Below are positions 26,017-37,891 of a stretch of DNA of 64,000 nucleotides, piece after piece. The DNA is taken from contig NZ_LT629845.1 of NCBI RefSeq assembly GCF_900106785.1, forward strand, positions 497,028 to 561,027, given 5' to 3'. Under the pieces are notes generated by a model that was not told the origin of the DNA, ran no database searches, and was given only the letters and a program-made list of their open reading frames with translations. The stretch comes from Prevotellamassilia timonensis. GTDB taxonomy: Bacteria; Bacteroidota; Bacteroidia; Bacteroidales; Bacteroidaceae. Each line of letters begins with the position of its first letter. Position 1 is the stretch's first letter. Position numbers and translations under genes: made by a program.

Positions 26017-26238
26017 ATGCGAACGAACTCAAACGCCGAACGCAAGCACTAATGGGGGCGACGCGTCCCGCGTTTTTTTTAGCAGCCTCGTCCCGTGTGG
26101 AAGATGCAATGTACATACACAAAACAAAGGCTCACAGACGGTGCTAATTACACGCTTGTCTGTGAGCCTTTGCCTAAAATCTTGCGGGACGCTCCGCCCC
26201 TATCAGAGGTAGCGTTTGGTGTTTGAGTCCGTCTGCAG
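26017..26238. repeat. Family B element, copy B3
   Basis: About 222 bp. Left end ATGCGAACGAACTCAAACGC then CACTAATGGGGGCGACGCGT; right end GCGGGACGCTCCGCCCCTAT then TTTGGTGTTTGAGTCCGT in inverse. The centre is a 14-bp hairpin, AAAGGCTCACAGAC (26126-26139) with GTCTGTGAGCCTTT (26158-26171). The rest of the 25911-26245 gap has no gene. It ends 8 nt beyond the ligA stop. Confidence 0.8.
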
Positions 26239-26245
26239 TCATGGT

Positions 26246-29042
<2,797 letters not shown>

Positions 29043-29066
29043 TTTGAGTTGCCTAAAACGCGCTAC

Positions 29067-29264
29067 AAAAACGCAAGCACTAATGAGGCCGACGCGTTCC
29101 GCGACGGGAAAAATGCAATGTTCATACACTGATGTAAAGGCTCGCAGACAGCATTATTTAATTTATACGCTTGTCTGTGAGCCTTTGCCTTAATTTTCGC
29201 GGGACGAGGCTGCTGAAAAATAGCCCGACGCGGAACGCGTCGCCCCCATTAGTGCTTGCGTTTT
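29067..29264. repeat. Family B element, copy B4
   Basis: About 198 bp with inverted ends AAAACGCAAGCACTAATG / CATTAGTGCTTGCGTTTT plus inner GACGCGTTCCGCG / CGCGGAACGCGTC. The centre repeats the hairpin of B3 (AAAGGCTCGCAGAC with GTCTGTGAGCCTTT). It abuts the stop of the hsdS fragment at 29266. Confidence 0.85.
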
Positions 29265-29265
29265 T

Positions 29266-29508
29266 TCATTCAACCCAATACTGCATACGAGAGGCAAGCA
29301 AGGTTTTAAGGTTGGTAATGGCCTTCTGTACTTCAGCCTTCTGATGTTCTATCGGCTCTATGCGATGAGCAAAGAGTTGTTGGAGAGGGAGGGGAGGGAG
29401 AGGAATGGGGAAATTAGAAATTGCCTTACGGTCTCCTCTCGGCATTTTTGCTCCTTTGGTTGTTGCATTGTAATTCGTCCAAGTGAAGGTCACAATCCGC
29501 TTGCACAC
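29266..29508 (-). pseudogene. hsdS: C-terminal remnant of a type I restriction specificity subunit
   Basis: 80 residues. KGAKMPRGDRKAISNFPIPL, then PPLPLQQLFAHRIEPIEHQK and LLASRMQYW, is the end of an HsdS target-recognition domain and its conserved helix. The natural C-terminus is intact; everything upstream is missing and no hsdM or hsdR is in the window. It begins (GTG) right behind the TPR gene stop. It may be a silent cassette for HsdS shuffling elsewhere or simple debris. Confidence 0.75.
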
Positions 29509-30912
29509 CTATTCCAGTTTGAAATCCTTCTTGATTTGTTGTAGAATATCGTCGAGAACGTATGTGTTGAACATGCGGCCAAACAGTTTGACCACCATGT
29601 CGGGCCTGGTGGCAAGCGTGATTTGAAAGTTGCGAAGGAACAGCTCCTTCTGCATTAGTTTGTACATGGCCAAGGCTATGTAAGGATATATGTCGCAACT
29701 CTCTTGTATGATGGGTTGTTTTGCCAGTTTTATCCACAGCTCGCTTGTTAAATTAAAGTTCTTGATTTCATTCAGTTGCTCAACAATGGCCGTGTACTCC
29801 TTCATGTCATTATGTGGCGCATCTAATGCCTTGTCAAGCAGCTCAACAGCCTTTTTGTCATTTTGAAATTCATGGTAATAGGCTGCCAGTTGTGTAAGCA
29901 GGCTGCACTGCGAACTGCCGAGCATGCCAAGCGACAAAGCAAGCTCTTCTGCCATATTGTCGTTGCCCAGCATGATGTGGGTGTAAACAAGGTCGGTCGT
30001 GATGCGCAGGTGGTCTGGACTTTCGGGCGGGCAGAGTCTGAGGGCATCTTGCAGTGATTGCAAAGCTTCCTTTTCGCGATGTTGCGCATAAAGTTGTTCA
30101 CCTGCATACATGCGCAAACTATAATCATTGGGGCACAAATGGGCGTATTTAATACACAGTTTCAGTCCCTCTTCGGTGTTTTGTGTAGCAAAGGTGGCGA
30201 ACACTTTCAAACTCATGGCACGTTGGTTGGTGTCGTCGATGGCGAGTGCGTAGTCGCAGCTCTGTATGCACTCTTGATACAGCCCGCACTTTTGCTGAAT
30301 GTCAGCCAGTTGGCTCCATGATATGGCGTCGTAAGGGTTGATGTCAACCTGTCGGTTGGCAGCCTCTATGCTCTTGTCGTAATTTTGTGACTGAAAGTAG
30401 GCTTCGGCTATAAGTTCGTCAGCGCGACTGCGAAATTGGTAGTTCTTGGGTATTTGTTCAAGATACTTTAGTGCGCGCTTCTGAAATCCGTAGTCCAGGT
30501 ATATTTCTCCCAGGTCAAGGTACCAATCATAGTCGTTGTCGTTCATGACCGCTGGCAGATTGTGTTGCGTCCGTACTTCGGCTTTGTCTAATCTGCTGCA
30601 AGCCACGTCCCATTCAATGTAAAATAGTTGCACGTCGCGGTTCGCTTGATTGGCAATGCCTTTAATGATGCCCATGGCTTCATTCCATTTGCCATCACCC
30701 TTTAGCTGGTATGCCTTTACCACGAGCACCTCCTCATTGTCAGGGTGCAACTTTTCGGCGAAACGCATAAGGCGTTCCGCATCATATTTACGGTTATTCT
30801 TCTCGTAGTATTCCTCAATGTCCATGAGGGTGGAGGCGTCCATGTAGAAGTCTTCACCTGTTTCAATCTTTTGCTCGTATTCTGCAATTGCTTCTTTCAG
30901 ATATTTATCCAT
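29509..30912 (-). CDS. TPR-repeat protein
   Basis: 467 residues from ATG 30910-30912 (MDKYLKEAIAEYEQ). The open frame reaches 30945, but those 11 codons include family C repeat sequence, so the shorter start is preferred. At least eight TPR-like units (for example DWYLDLGEIYLDYGFQKRAL, ELIAEAYFQSQNYDKSI, SWSQLADIQQKCGLYQEC). No signal peptide. A scaffold or regulator; partner unknown. Family C element lies immediately upstream and could influence its promoter. Confidence 0.85.
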   Translation of the reverse strand: MDKYLKEAIAEYEQKIETGEDFYMDASTLMDIEEYYEKNNRKYDAERLMRFAEKLHPDNEEVLVVKAYQLKGDGKWNEAMGIIKGIANQANRDVQLFYIEWDVACSRLDKAEVRTQHNLPAVMNDNDYDWYLDLGEIYLDYGFQKRALKYLEQIPKNYQFRSRADELIAEAYFQSQNYDKSIEAANRQVDINPYDAISWSQLADIQQKCGLYQECIQSCDYALAIDDTNQRAMSLKVFATFATQNTEEGLKLCIKYAHLCPNDYSLRMYAGEQLYAQHREKEALQSLQDALRLCPPESPDHLRITTDLVYTHIMLGNDNMAEELALSLGMLGSSQCSLLTQLAAYYHEFQNDKKAVELLDKALDAPHNDMKEYTAIVEQLNEIKNFNLTSELWIKLAKQPIIQESCDIYPYIALAMYKLMQKELFLRNFQITLATRPDMVVKLFGRMFNTYVLDDILQQIKKDFKLE

Positions 30913-30930
30913 ATATGGTGTCCCCATGTT

Positions 30931-31117
30931 TAAGTAGGTGTTCAAAATTATTTTTACATTGAAAGTGCATTATCGGGGCGCAGATGTTTCCTTCGGGTGA
31001 GAAAGCATAGCGGGCTATGTGACCGAGACCGAAGGGAACAGATGTGTCTCGAGAATGTGCTTTCAATGTGAAAATGATACCTACTGTTTGTATTAAATAA
31101 TTTTGAACACCTACTTA
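30931..31117. repeat. Family C element, copy C1
   Basis: 187 bp with inverted ends TAAGTAGGTGTTCAAAATTA / TAATTTTGAACACCTACTTA, inner arms ACATTGAAAGTGC / GCTTTCAATGTG and a centre with CATAGCGGGCTATG. Copy C2 at 42296-42482 is about 90 percent identical in inverse orientation. It occupies most of the 30946-31129 gap and contains no gene. Confidence 0.85.
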
Positions 31118-31129
31118 TTGAACAATAAA

Positions 31130-31178
31130 GGGCTACGCTGTTGCGTGCAACGAACTGCATTGCATTTAAGCGTAGCCC
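31130..31178 (-). terminator. Terminator after glnS
   Basis: Inverted repeat GGGCTACGCT (31130-31139) and AGCGTAGCCC (31169-31178). On the minus strand the stem is followed by TTTATTG. It lies about 105 nt past the glnS stop. Confidence 0.65.
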
Positions 31179-31284
31179 AATATTATGATGTTCAAAGTCG
31201 TTTTGTGAAATCAGTGGGTGTGGCGTCCGATAGAGCACAAATCCCTATTTCAGAATTATTAGCCCCACCCATAAATCCTTCGAT

Positions 31285-32988
31285 TTACTTCTGCTTGGCC
31301 CAAGTATCCTTCAAACTCACCGTGCGGTTGAATATAAGGTGGTCGGGCGTAGAGTTCTTGTCTGCAGTAAAATATCCTGTGCGTTGGAACTGCAGGTAGC
31401 GGTTGCCAGTTGGGTTTTCGGCAGCGAACTTTTCAACATAGCAGTTGCTGAGTACTTTCAGCGAGTCTGGGTTGAGCAACTCTCTAAAGTCTCTTTCGTC
31501 AGCTGAGGGATTTTCGACATTGAAGAGTCGGTCGTACAAACGCACTTCGGCTGGCAAGCTATGTGCCACGCTCACCCAGTGAAGTGTGCCTTTAACCTTG
31601 CGGTTTGCTCCTTCAAGGCCGCTGCGGCTTGAGGGGTCGTATTCGGCATATACCTCTTCGATTGTGCCGTCGGCTGCTTTTTTGCAGCCAGTACACTTTA
31701 CAATGTAAGCATTTTTCAAGCGCACCTCCTTGCCAGGCACCATTCTGAAGAATTTCTTGGGCGCATCTTCCATAAAGTCAGCGCGTTCCATCCACAATTC
31801 GCGGCTGAAGGTGATGGTATGTGTGCCGTCTTCTTCGCGTTCGGGATTGTTGACTGCCTCCATTTCTTCGGTCTGTCCTTCAGGATAGTTGGTTATAATC
31901 AGCTTGACGGGGTTCAACACGGCACTTACGCGCAGCGCTCTCGCGTTCAAATCCTCGCGGGCAGCAGCCTCGAGCATGGCATAGTCGTTGAGTGCGTCAA
32001 ACTTGGTATAGCCAATCATGTCGATGAACTTTCTTACAGCCTCGGGCGAGTAGCCACGGCGACGCAAGCCGCATACGGTCGGCATGCGCGGGTCGTCCCA
32101 ACCATCAACGAGATGCTCCTGCACCAAAGCCAAAAGCTTGCGCTTTGACATGACGGTGTAGGTCAGGTTCAGACGGTTGAATTCGTACTGACGTGGACGG
32201 TTGTCGTCAAGGTCCTTACCCTCCTTAAGCTCGTCAATAAAGTGGTCGTAGAGCGGACGGTGGGGTACAAACTCCAATGTGCAGATAGAGTGTGTTACGC
32301 CCTCAAAGTAGTCGCTTTGGCCGTGTGCAAAGTCGTACATGGGGTAAACTTTCCACTTGTTGCCAGTGCGGTGGTGCTCTTTGTTGATGATGCGGTAAAT
32401 AATCGGGTCGCGAAAGTGCATGTTGGAATTTGCCATGTCGATTTTGGCACGCAAAACCATGGCACCTTCGGGTATTTCGCCTGAATTCATCTTTTCAAAC
32501 AACTGGAGACTCTCCTCTATGGGGCGGTTGCGGTAGGGGCTCTCCACACCCGGTTGAGTGGGGGTGCCTTTTTGGGCTGCTATCTGCTCGCTGGTTTGTT
32601 CGTCAACGTAAGCCTTGCCCTCCTTGATGAGACGGACGGCAAAATCCCACAGCTTTTGAAAGTAGTCAGAGGCATGATAAATGTTGCCCCATTTGAAGCC
32701 CAGCCATTCAATGTCCTGCTTGATGGCTTCGACGTATTCAGTGTCCTCCTTTTGGGGGTTCGTATCGTCAAAACGCAGGTTGCACACACCTCCAAACTTT
32801 TGTGCTACGCCAAAGTCCATGCAAATGGCTTTGGCATGGCCAATGTGCAGGTAGCCATTGGGTTCGGGTGGAAAACGTGTTTGCAGGCGGCCCCCGTTCT
32901 TGCCTTCTTGCAGGTCGTTGGCCACAATTTGCTCAATAAAGTTCAAGCTCTTCTTCTCAGTGCTTTCGCTATCTTTAATTTCTGTCAT
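31285..32988 (-). CDS. glnS: Glutaminyl-tRNA synthetase
   Basis: 567 residues. Class I signature PPEPNGYLHIGHAKAI (HIGH) and VMSKRK (KMSKS type), with the GlnRS-specific LRFDDTNPQKEDTEYV. The anticodon-binding beta-barrels fill the C-terminal 220 residues. Charges tRNA-Gln directly. It lies 42 nt after recQ on the same strand. Confidence 0.96.
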   Translation of the reverse strand: MTEIKDSESTEKKSLNFIEQIVANDLQEGKNGGRLQTRFPPEPNGYLHIGHAKAICMDFGVAQKFGGVCNLRFDDTNPQKEDTEYVEAIKQDIEWLGFKWGNIYHASDYFQKLWDFAVRLIKEGKAYVDEQTSEQIAAQKGTPTQPGVESPYRNRPIEESLQLFEKMNSGEIPEGAMVLRAKIDMANSNMHFRDPIIYRIINKEHHRTGNKWKVYPMYDFAHGQSDYFEGVTHSICTLEFVPHRPLYDHFIDELKEGKDLDDNRPRQYEFNRLNLTYTVMSKRKLLALVQEHLVDGWDDPRMPTVCGLRRRGYSPEAVRKFIDMIGYTKFDALNDYAMLEAAAREDLNARALRVSAVLNPVKLIITNYPEGQTEEMEAVNNPEREEDGTHTITFSRELWMERADFMEDAPKKFFRMVPGKEVRLKNAYIVKCTGCKKAADGTIEEVYAEYDPSSRSGLEGANRKVKGTLHWVSVAHSLPAEVRLYDRLFNVENPSADERDFRELLNPDSLKVLSNCYVEKFAAENPTGNRYLQFQRTGYFTADKNSTPDHLIFNRTVSLKDTWAKQK

Positions 32989-33029
32989 AATCGGGTAGTG
33001 TAATTATTGTAGAGTGCGGCCATGTGTGG

Positions 33030-35207
33030 TTAGTTGGCCATTTCAGAGATAAACTTGATGCGTACCAAGCGAATTTCCTCCTCGCTGTAGTCATCGCCAA
33101 GCTCGTCAAGAGCGGCATCAAGGTCATCAGTTTCGCTTTCTTTGAAGTATTGATAGATGTCGTCTACCAAATCTTCGTCAAGCATTTCATTGATAAAGTA
33201 GTCAATGTTTATTTTGGTGCCAGAGTATACAATGGCTTCAATTTCGTCGAGTAGCTCGTCAAATTCAATGCCATTGGCCACGGCTATGTCGTCTAACGCC
33301 ACTTTGCGGTCGATGCTGTGAATGATGCTAACCTTCAATTTCGACTTGTTGGCCACGGTTCGTATGCGTAAATCCTCGGGCCTTTCAATGTCGTTGTCCT
33401 CGCAGTGCTTTTTGATGAGTTTGCAAAATTCGGTGCCGTATCTCTTGGCCTTTCCAGCTCCCACACCAGGAATGTTCTGCAACTCCTCAAGAGTTTGAGG
33501 GTAGAAGGTGGCCATGGCCTCGAGTGAATTGTCTTGGAATATGACGTAAGGTGGAATGTCTTGCTCTTTCGACATCTTCTTGCGCAGATTCTTGAGCATG
33601 GTAAACAGGGCCGGGTCAACGGAAAATGCCGATTCTTCGTGCAATTCTGCTTCTGCCTCCTCTTCAAAGTCGCGGTCTTCGATAATCTCGAAGGATTGCG
33701 GCTTCGTCATGAATTTGCGTCCCTTTTCGGTGATTTTCAGCACGCCATAGTTGTTGACGTCCTTGTCAAGATAGCCAGATATGAGTGCTTGCTTGATAAC
33801 AGCATTCCAAATGCGTTCATCAACTTCCTCACCGCAACCGAACTCCTCGAGTTCGTCGTGATGGTAATCGCTAATCTCTTCGGTGCGATTGCCGAGTAAT
33901 ATATCCTTAATGTAATCATCACAGAAGTTCTCTTTCGTTGCAGAGATAACTTCCAGCACTTTCAACAATTCTTTTTTAGCTTCCACTTTGTTTTTAGGGT
34001 GTAAACAGTTGTCGCAGTTGCCACAGTTGTCCTTGTCATAGGTCTCGCCAAAGTAGTGTAGTAATAGTTTTCGGCGACATAACGAACTTTCAGCGTAGGC
34101 TGCGGTTTCCTTTAGGAGTTGTTTGCCAATGTCTTGTTCAGCCAAAGGCTTGCCCTCCATAAATTTCTCTAATTTTTTTAGGTCTTTTCGCGAGTAAAAA
34201 GCAATACATTTGCCTTCGCCGCCATCACGTCCGGCACGTCCGGTTTCTTGATAGTAACCCTCCAGGCTCTTCGGTATGTCGTAGTGTATGACAAACCTTA
34301 CGTCGGGTTTGTCTATACCCATGCCAAAGGCGATGGTGGCCACTATGACGTTGATGCGTTCCATCAAAAAGTCGTCTTGTGTTTTTGAACGTGTGGCCGG
34401 ATCCAATCCTGCATGGTAGGCTTCAGCTTTAATGTCGTTCATTCGCAACACCTCGGCCAACTCCTCTACTTTTTTGCGGCTCAGACAATATATAATGCCG
34501 CTGCGTGTGCCGCCTTGCTTGATAAACTTGATTATATTGCGGTCAATATCCTTGGTTTTAGGGCGGATTTCGTAGTAGAGGTTCGGACGGTTGAACGAAC
34601 TCTTGTAGGTTATGGCATCGGTTATGCCCAAACTCTTTTTGATGTCGGTAGCCACCTTTTCGGTGGCAGTGGCAGTGAGTGCAATCACGGGTGCATTACC
34701 AATGTTGTTGATGATGGGGCGTATTTTGCGGTATTCGGGACGGAAGTCGTGCCCCCATTCCGAGATGCAATGAGCCTCGTCAACGGCATAGAATGAAATC
34801 TTGATCGTTTTCAGAAACTCGACATAAGTTTCCTTGGTCAAGCTTTCGGGTGCCACATAAAGCAGTTTTGTAACCCCATTTGTGATGTCATTCTTTACCT
34901 GCTCTATTTGGTTGCGGTTAAGCGATGAATTGATATAGTGGGCTATGCCGTCCTCCTGGCTCATGTGTCGGATGGCATCGACTTGGTTCTTCATCAAGGC
35001 AATAAGCGGAGATATGACTATGGCTGTGCCGTCCATGAGCAGTGACGGCAGCTGATAGCATAATGACTTGCCTCCACCTGTAGGCATAAGTACAAATACA
35101 TTATGGCCTTCAAGCAGAGATTTAACAATATCCTCTTGATTGCTTTTGAATGTGTCAAAGCCGAAGTACTCCTTAAGAGCCTTTTTCAGATTATATTCTT
35201 CCTTCAT
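33030..35207 (-). CDS. recQ: ATP-dependent DNA helicase RecQ
   Basis: 725 residues from ATG 35205-35207 (MKEEYNLKKALKEYFG). Helicase motifs: Walker A MPTGGGKSLCYQLP, DEAH in AVDEAHCISEWGHDFRPEY, ALTATAT, IIYCLSRK, QETGRAGRDG. The zinc-binding RQC region has C-x-x-C in CGNCDNCLHP; an HRDC domain follows near 550-630 (FPQTLEELQNIPGVG-like stretch). 3'-5' DNA unwinding in repair and recombination. A 15-codon longer frame upstream was not chosen. Confidence 0.95.
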   Translation of the reverse strand: MKEEYNLKKALKEYFGFDTFKSNQEDIVKSLLEGHNVFVLMPTGGGKSLCYQLPSLLMDGTAIVISPLIALMKNQVDAIRHMSQEDGIAHYINSSLNRNQIEQVKNDITNGVTKLLYVAPESLTKETYVEFLKTIKISFYAVDEAHCISEWGHDFRPEYRKIRPIINNIGNAPVIALTATATEKVATDIKKSLGITDAITYKSSFNRPNLYYEIRPKTKDIDRNIIKFIKQGGTRSGIIYCLSRKKVEELAEVLRMNDIKAEAYHAGLDPATRSKTQDDFLMERINVIVATIAFGMGIDKPDVRFVIHYDIPKSLEGYYQETGRAGRDGGEGKCIAFYSRKDLKKLEKFMEGKPLAEQDIGKQLLKETAAYAESSLCRRKLLLHYFGETYDKDNCGNCDNCLHPKNKVEAKKELLKVLEVISATKENFCDDYIKDILLGNRTEEISDYHHDELEEFGCGEEVDERIWNAVIKQALISGYLDKDVNNYGVLKITEKGRKFMTKPQSFEIIEDRDFEEEAEAELHEESAFSVDPALFTMLKNLRKKMSKEQDIPPYVIFQDNSLEAMATFYPQTLEELQNIPGVGAGKAKRYGTEFCKLIKKHCEDNDIERPEDLRIRTVANKSKLKVSIIHSIDRKVALDDIAVANGIEFDELLDEIEAIVYSGTKINIDYFINEMLDEDLVDDIYQYFKESETDDLDAALDELGDDYSEEEIRLVRIKFISEMAN

Positions 35208-35571
35208 CGCTTTCGTGGTTGCATAGAGGTTAGAAACGTGGGCGGCACGCAAGTGCTATGTGCATTGGGGCGCGCTCTGTATCGTTTTACTTTAGCAAAG
35301 GTATAACAATTTTCTTGAAAACAATGTATACATTACTGCAATTTTCGTTGCCGGTATTTACTATCAGCACGAAGATTTTATTTTTGCCGTATTTATATGT
35401 TGTTGTGGGACAGGTGCCTGGTCCTTTTGACTTGTGGCATTATTGTATGCAAGCGTTTGCCAAAAAGGTGTGGCCATGTGGGTGCGGTGGCGGTGTGAGA
35501 AAGCAACCTCGTGTGGTGTAGTATATGCGTGCAAAGATGTTCGGGATTATGTCCCACACGACTTTTCGTGA

Positions 35572-35983
35572 TTTTGTCTGCACTCTGCACTTTTGCTTGT
35601 ATAACATTGAATATCAGCGTGTTACGGCGTGTAGACAAATCTGCACTTTGTGTGCACTATTGTCTGCACGCTGCCCGCATCATGATTGTTGTATGCACTG
35701 TTTGCACCATGTAGGTTGCCAGACGTTTTTTGCCTGTTTGTGCAGATGTTTTTAATGGTTGTGTCACACGGGACGTACGGCATAGGGGGAGCGTGTTTCC
35801 TGTCGGAGTGACAGGTTTTTCGCTCCCCCTATGCTGGTTGCACGCTATGCCGCCACAGTAAAGCATGATAAGCATCATCAAAAAGTGCAGGCAGTGTGTA
35901 GGTAGAAAATGGGGTTGTCTACACGCACGATAGCTAATGATTATCAGTATGTTAGGTGCTATTAGTGCAGAGTGTAGACAAAA
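35572..35983. repeat. Family A element, copy A2
   Basis: 412 bp with near-perfect 20-bp terminal inverted repeats, TTTTGTCTGCACTCTGCACT (35572-35591) and AGTGCAGAGTGTAGACAAAA (35964-35983). The centre is a perfect 14-bp stem, GCATAGGGGGAGCG (35780-35793) and CGCTCCCCCTATGC (35821-35834), with an inner stem CCTGTC/GACAGG. No gene. It lies in the 963-bp gene-free gap 35208-36170; the rest of that gap shows only the hairpin at 36082. Confidence 0.85.
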
Positions 35984-36081
35984 TGACAAATATTGTTTTT
36001 ACCGGACTGCAATTAATTACAAGAGAGTTTTACGGTGACATTAGCTCGCAGTGCTCACAAATGTGCAGATGTGCAAATATA

Positions 36082-36124
36082 GCTGACGCCGTAGCGTTAC
36101 TATTTGCAACGCTACGGCGTCAGC
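36082..36124 (-). terminator. Strong hairpin after ispF
   Basis: Perfect 17-bp inverted repeat, GCTGACGCCGTAGCGTT (36082-36098) and AACGCTACGGCGTCAGC (36108-36124), 9-nt loop, 46 nt past the ispF stop. The U-tract on the minus strand is weak (TATATTTG). Likely end of the por operon transcript. Confidence 0.6.
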
Positions 36125-36170
36125 CCATTAGCATATTAACACATTAACATATTAGCACATTGTTCAATGC

Positions 36171-36650
36171 TCAGACCTTTTCGATCAACACCACGGCATA
36201 AGCAGAAATGCCCTCTTCGCGACCTGTGAAGCCAAGTTTTTCGGTGGTAGTGGCTTTAATGCTGATATCGTTTGTGCTGATGTGCATAATTGGTGACAAG
36301 CATTCTTTCATGGCCTGCACGTGTGGGTTGATTTTGGGGCGTTCTGCACATATTGTAGCATCAATGTTGCCCACTTGCCACCCCTCGGCCTTGAGTATGT
36401 TGATGGTCTGTGCCAGTAGCACTTTGCTGTCGGCACCCTTGTATGCTGGGTCGGTGTCGGGAAAGTGATAACCTATGTCGCGCAGATTGGCAGCACCAAG
36501 CAGCGCATCGCAAATGGCGTGTATCAGTACATCGGCATCGCTGTGTCCGAGCAGACCGAGGTCGTGTTCAATCTTTATGCCGCCTAACCACAGGGCGCGG
36601 CCGGGTACGAGTTTGTGTACATCGTATCCCATTCCAACTCGTATTTTCAT
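36171..36650 (-). CDS. ispF: 2-C-methyl-D-erythritol 2,4-cyclodiphosphate synthase
   Basis: 159 residues, usual size. GMGYDVHKL (Asp and His metal ligands), GHSDADVLIHAICDALLGA, DIGYHFPD and the closing ATTTEKLGFTGREEGI are all present. Catalyses the cyclisation step of the MEP isoprenoid pathway. The start ATG overlaps the porV stop (ATGA at 36647-36650), so it is translationally coupled to a secretion gene. Confidence 0.97.
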   Translation of the reverse strand: MKIRVGMGYDVHKLVPGRALWLGGIKIEHDLGLLGHSDADVLIHAICDALLGAANLRDIGYHFPDTDPAYKGADSKVLLAQTINILKAEGWQVGNIDATICAERPKINPHVQAMKECLSPIMHISTNDISIKATTTEKLGFTGREEGISAYAVVLIEKV

Positions 36651-37852
36651 CGGCGTTTTCCAAATAAATCGCGTATGCCGTCCATGTCGAATGCCAGTGA
36701 CACACGCAGGGTTTGATCGAGTGGGTTAGAGGCAGAGGTGGCAATCACATAACCGGCATCAATAGACATTACGCTCATGCGGAAACCGGCACCGACTGTG
36801 GCGTACTTGCGGTTGCCCTGCCATTTGCTCTCGTTATGATAGCCGGCGCGCAGCGTGAACTTGTCGTTGTAGGTGTATTCGGCACCGACGCTCCATTGTA
36901 TCTCTTCCATTTCGCCCTTGAAGCCTCTTTCCGAATCGCCGAATGATGAAAATATGCCTCCGATGGAAGACTTGTTATAGTATTCGCTGTTAAGGCGCTC
37001 CTCGTAGTCCTCATTGCTTTCGTCGGCACGCTGCAATGGCATGGAGGGCACGAGCAACTTGTTGATGTCGGCAGAGAACCCGATGCGGTTGTACTCGTTG
37101 AGCGGTATCATGTAGCTGAGACCGAGGCGCAGGTTGGTAGGTATGAAGTATGAACGGTCGTCACCATAGGATATCTTGCTACCAATGTTGTTGATGTTCA
37201 AACCCCAGGCTAACTGGCACTCGCGTTGCCCCATCATTAAGTAGGTGTTGTAGTAGAGTGCAATGTCGGCTGCAAAGGCAGAACCGCCAGTGGAGTTGTC
37301 GTCGTAGTGGCCGTTGATGTCTGAATAAATGTAGCGCAGAGCAACCGCGGCCGAGAACTTCTCGCTAAGCATACGTGAGTAGGCCGCATCAACACTCAGT
37401 TCATACGGCTTGACGCTCATGCTTTCATCGCCTGATACCGTGAACTCGCCCAACGTAAAGTAGCGCAGCGATGCACTGAGCGCTTGATAATCGCCCAAAC
37501 GCACGTAGCCGGAGGCATTGAGCAAGGCGATGCCACTGGTCAGTTTGCGCAGCCATGGGGTGTAGTTTATTGCAAATCCTGCACGTGAGATGTTGAAGGG
37601 GTACTTTGCAGGGTTCCAGTATTGTGAGTTGACGTCGGGGTCGGTTGCCGCACCCACATCACCCATACCGCCGGCTCGGGCATCGGGGGCAATAGAGAGT
37701 GATGTGACGGCTGTGCGTACAGGGTTGAACTGGTCGCGTATTTCGTCGTCGGCTCGCAATGTCTGTGGTAGTATGCTTGCTATCAGCAAGGCACTGCCTG
37801 CAAGCAGGTGGGCGTGCATTTTATTGCTTGGTTTGTGTGAGGTATGTCGCAT
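36647..37852 (-). CDS. porV: Type IX secretion outer-membrane protein PorV
   Basis: 401 residues from ATG 37850-37852 (MRHTSHKPSNK); another ATG at 37819 (MHAHLLAGSALLIA) begins the hydrophobic signal peptide and may be the true start. Mature features: SIAPDARAGGMGDVGAATDP, SQYWNPAKYPF and alternating beta strands of an FadL-like 14-stranded barrel, ending in KRR. PorV (LptO) shuttles T9SS cargo to the sortase PorU. Directly downstream of porU. Confidence 0.93.
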   Translation of the reverse strand: MRHTSHKPSNKMHAHLLAGSALLIASILPQTLRADDEIRDQFNPVRTAVTSLSIAPDARAGGMGDVGAATDPDVNSQYWNPAKYPFNISRAGFAINYTPWLRKLTSGIALLNASGYVRLGDYQALSASLRYFTLGEFTVSGDESMSVKPYELSVDAAYSRMLSEKFSAAVALRYIYSDINGHYDDNSTGGSAFAADIALYYNTYLMMGQRECQLAWGLNINNIGSKISYGDDRSYFIPTNLRLGLSYMIPLNEYNRIGFSADINKLLVPSMPLQRADESNEDYEERLNSEYYNKSSIGGIFSSFGDSERGFKGEMEEIQWSVGAEYTYNDKFTLRAGYHNESKWQGNRKYATVGAGFRMSVMSIDAGYVIATSASNPLDQTLRVSLAFDMDGIRDLFGKRR

Positions 37853-37891
37853 GTTATAGTTGTGTTGTTTGCTTGTTTGTATGTAGGCCAT

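Noticed and set aside
35258-35755. ORFs of 67-87 codons upstream of recQ
   Set aside because: They overlap repeat A2 and its flank, without protein features.
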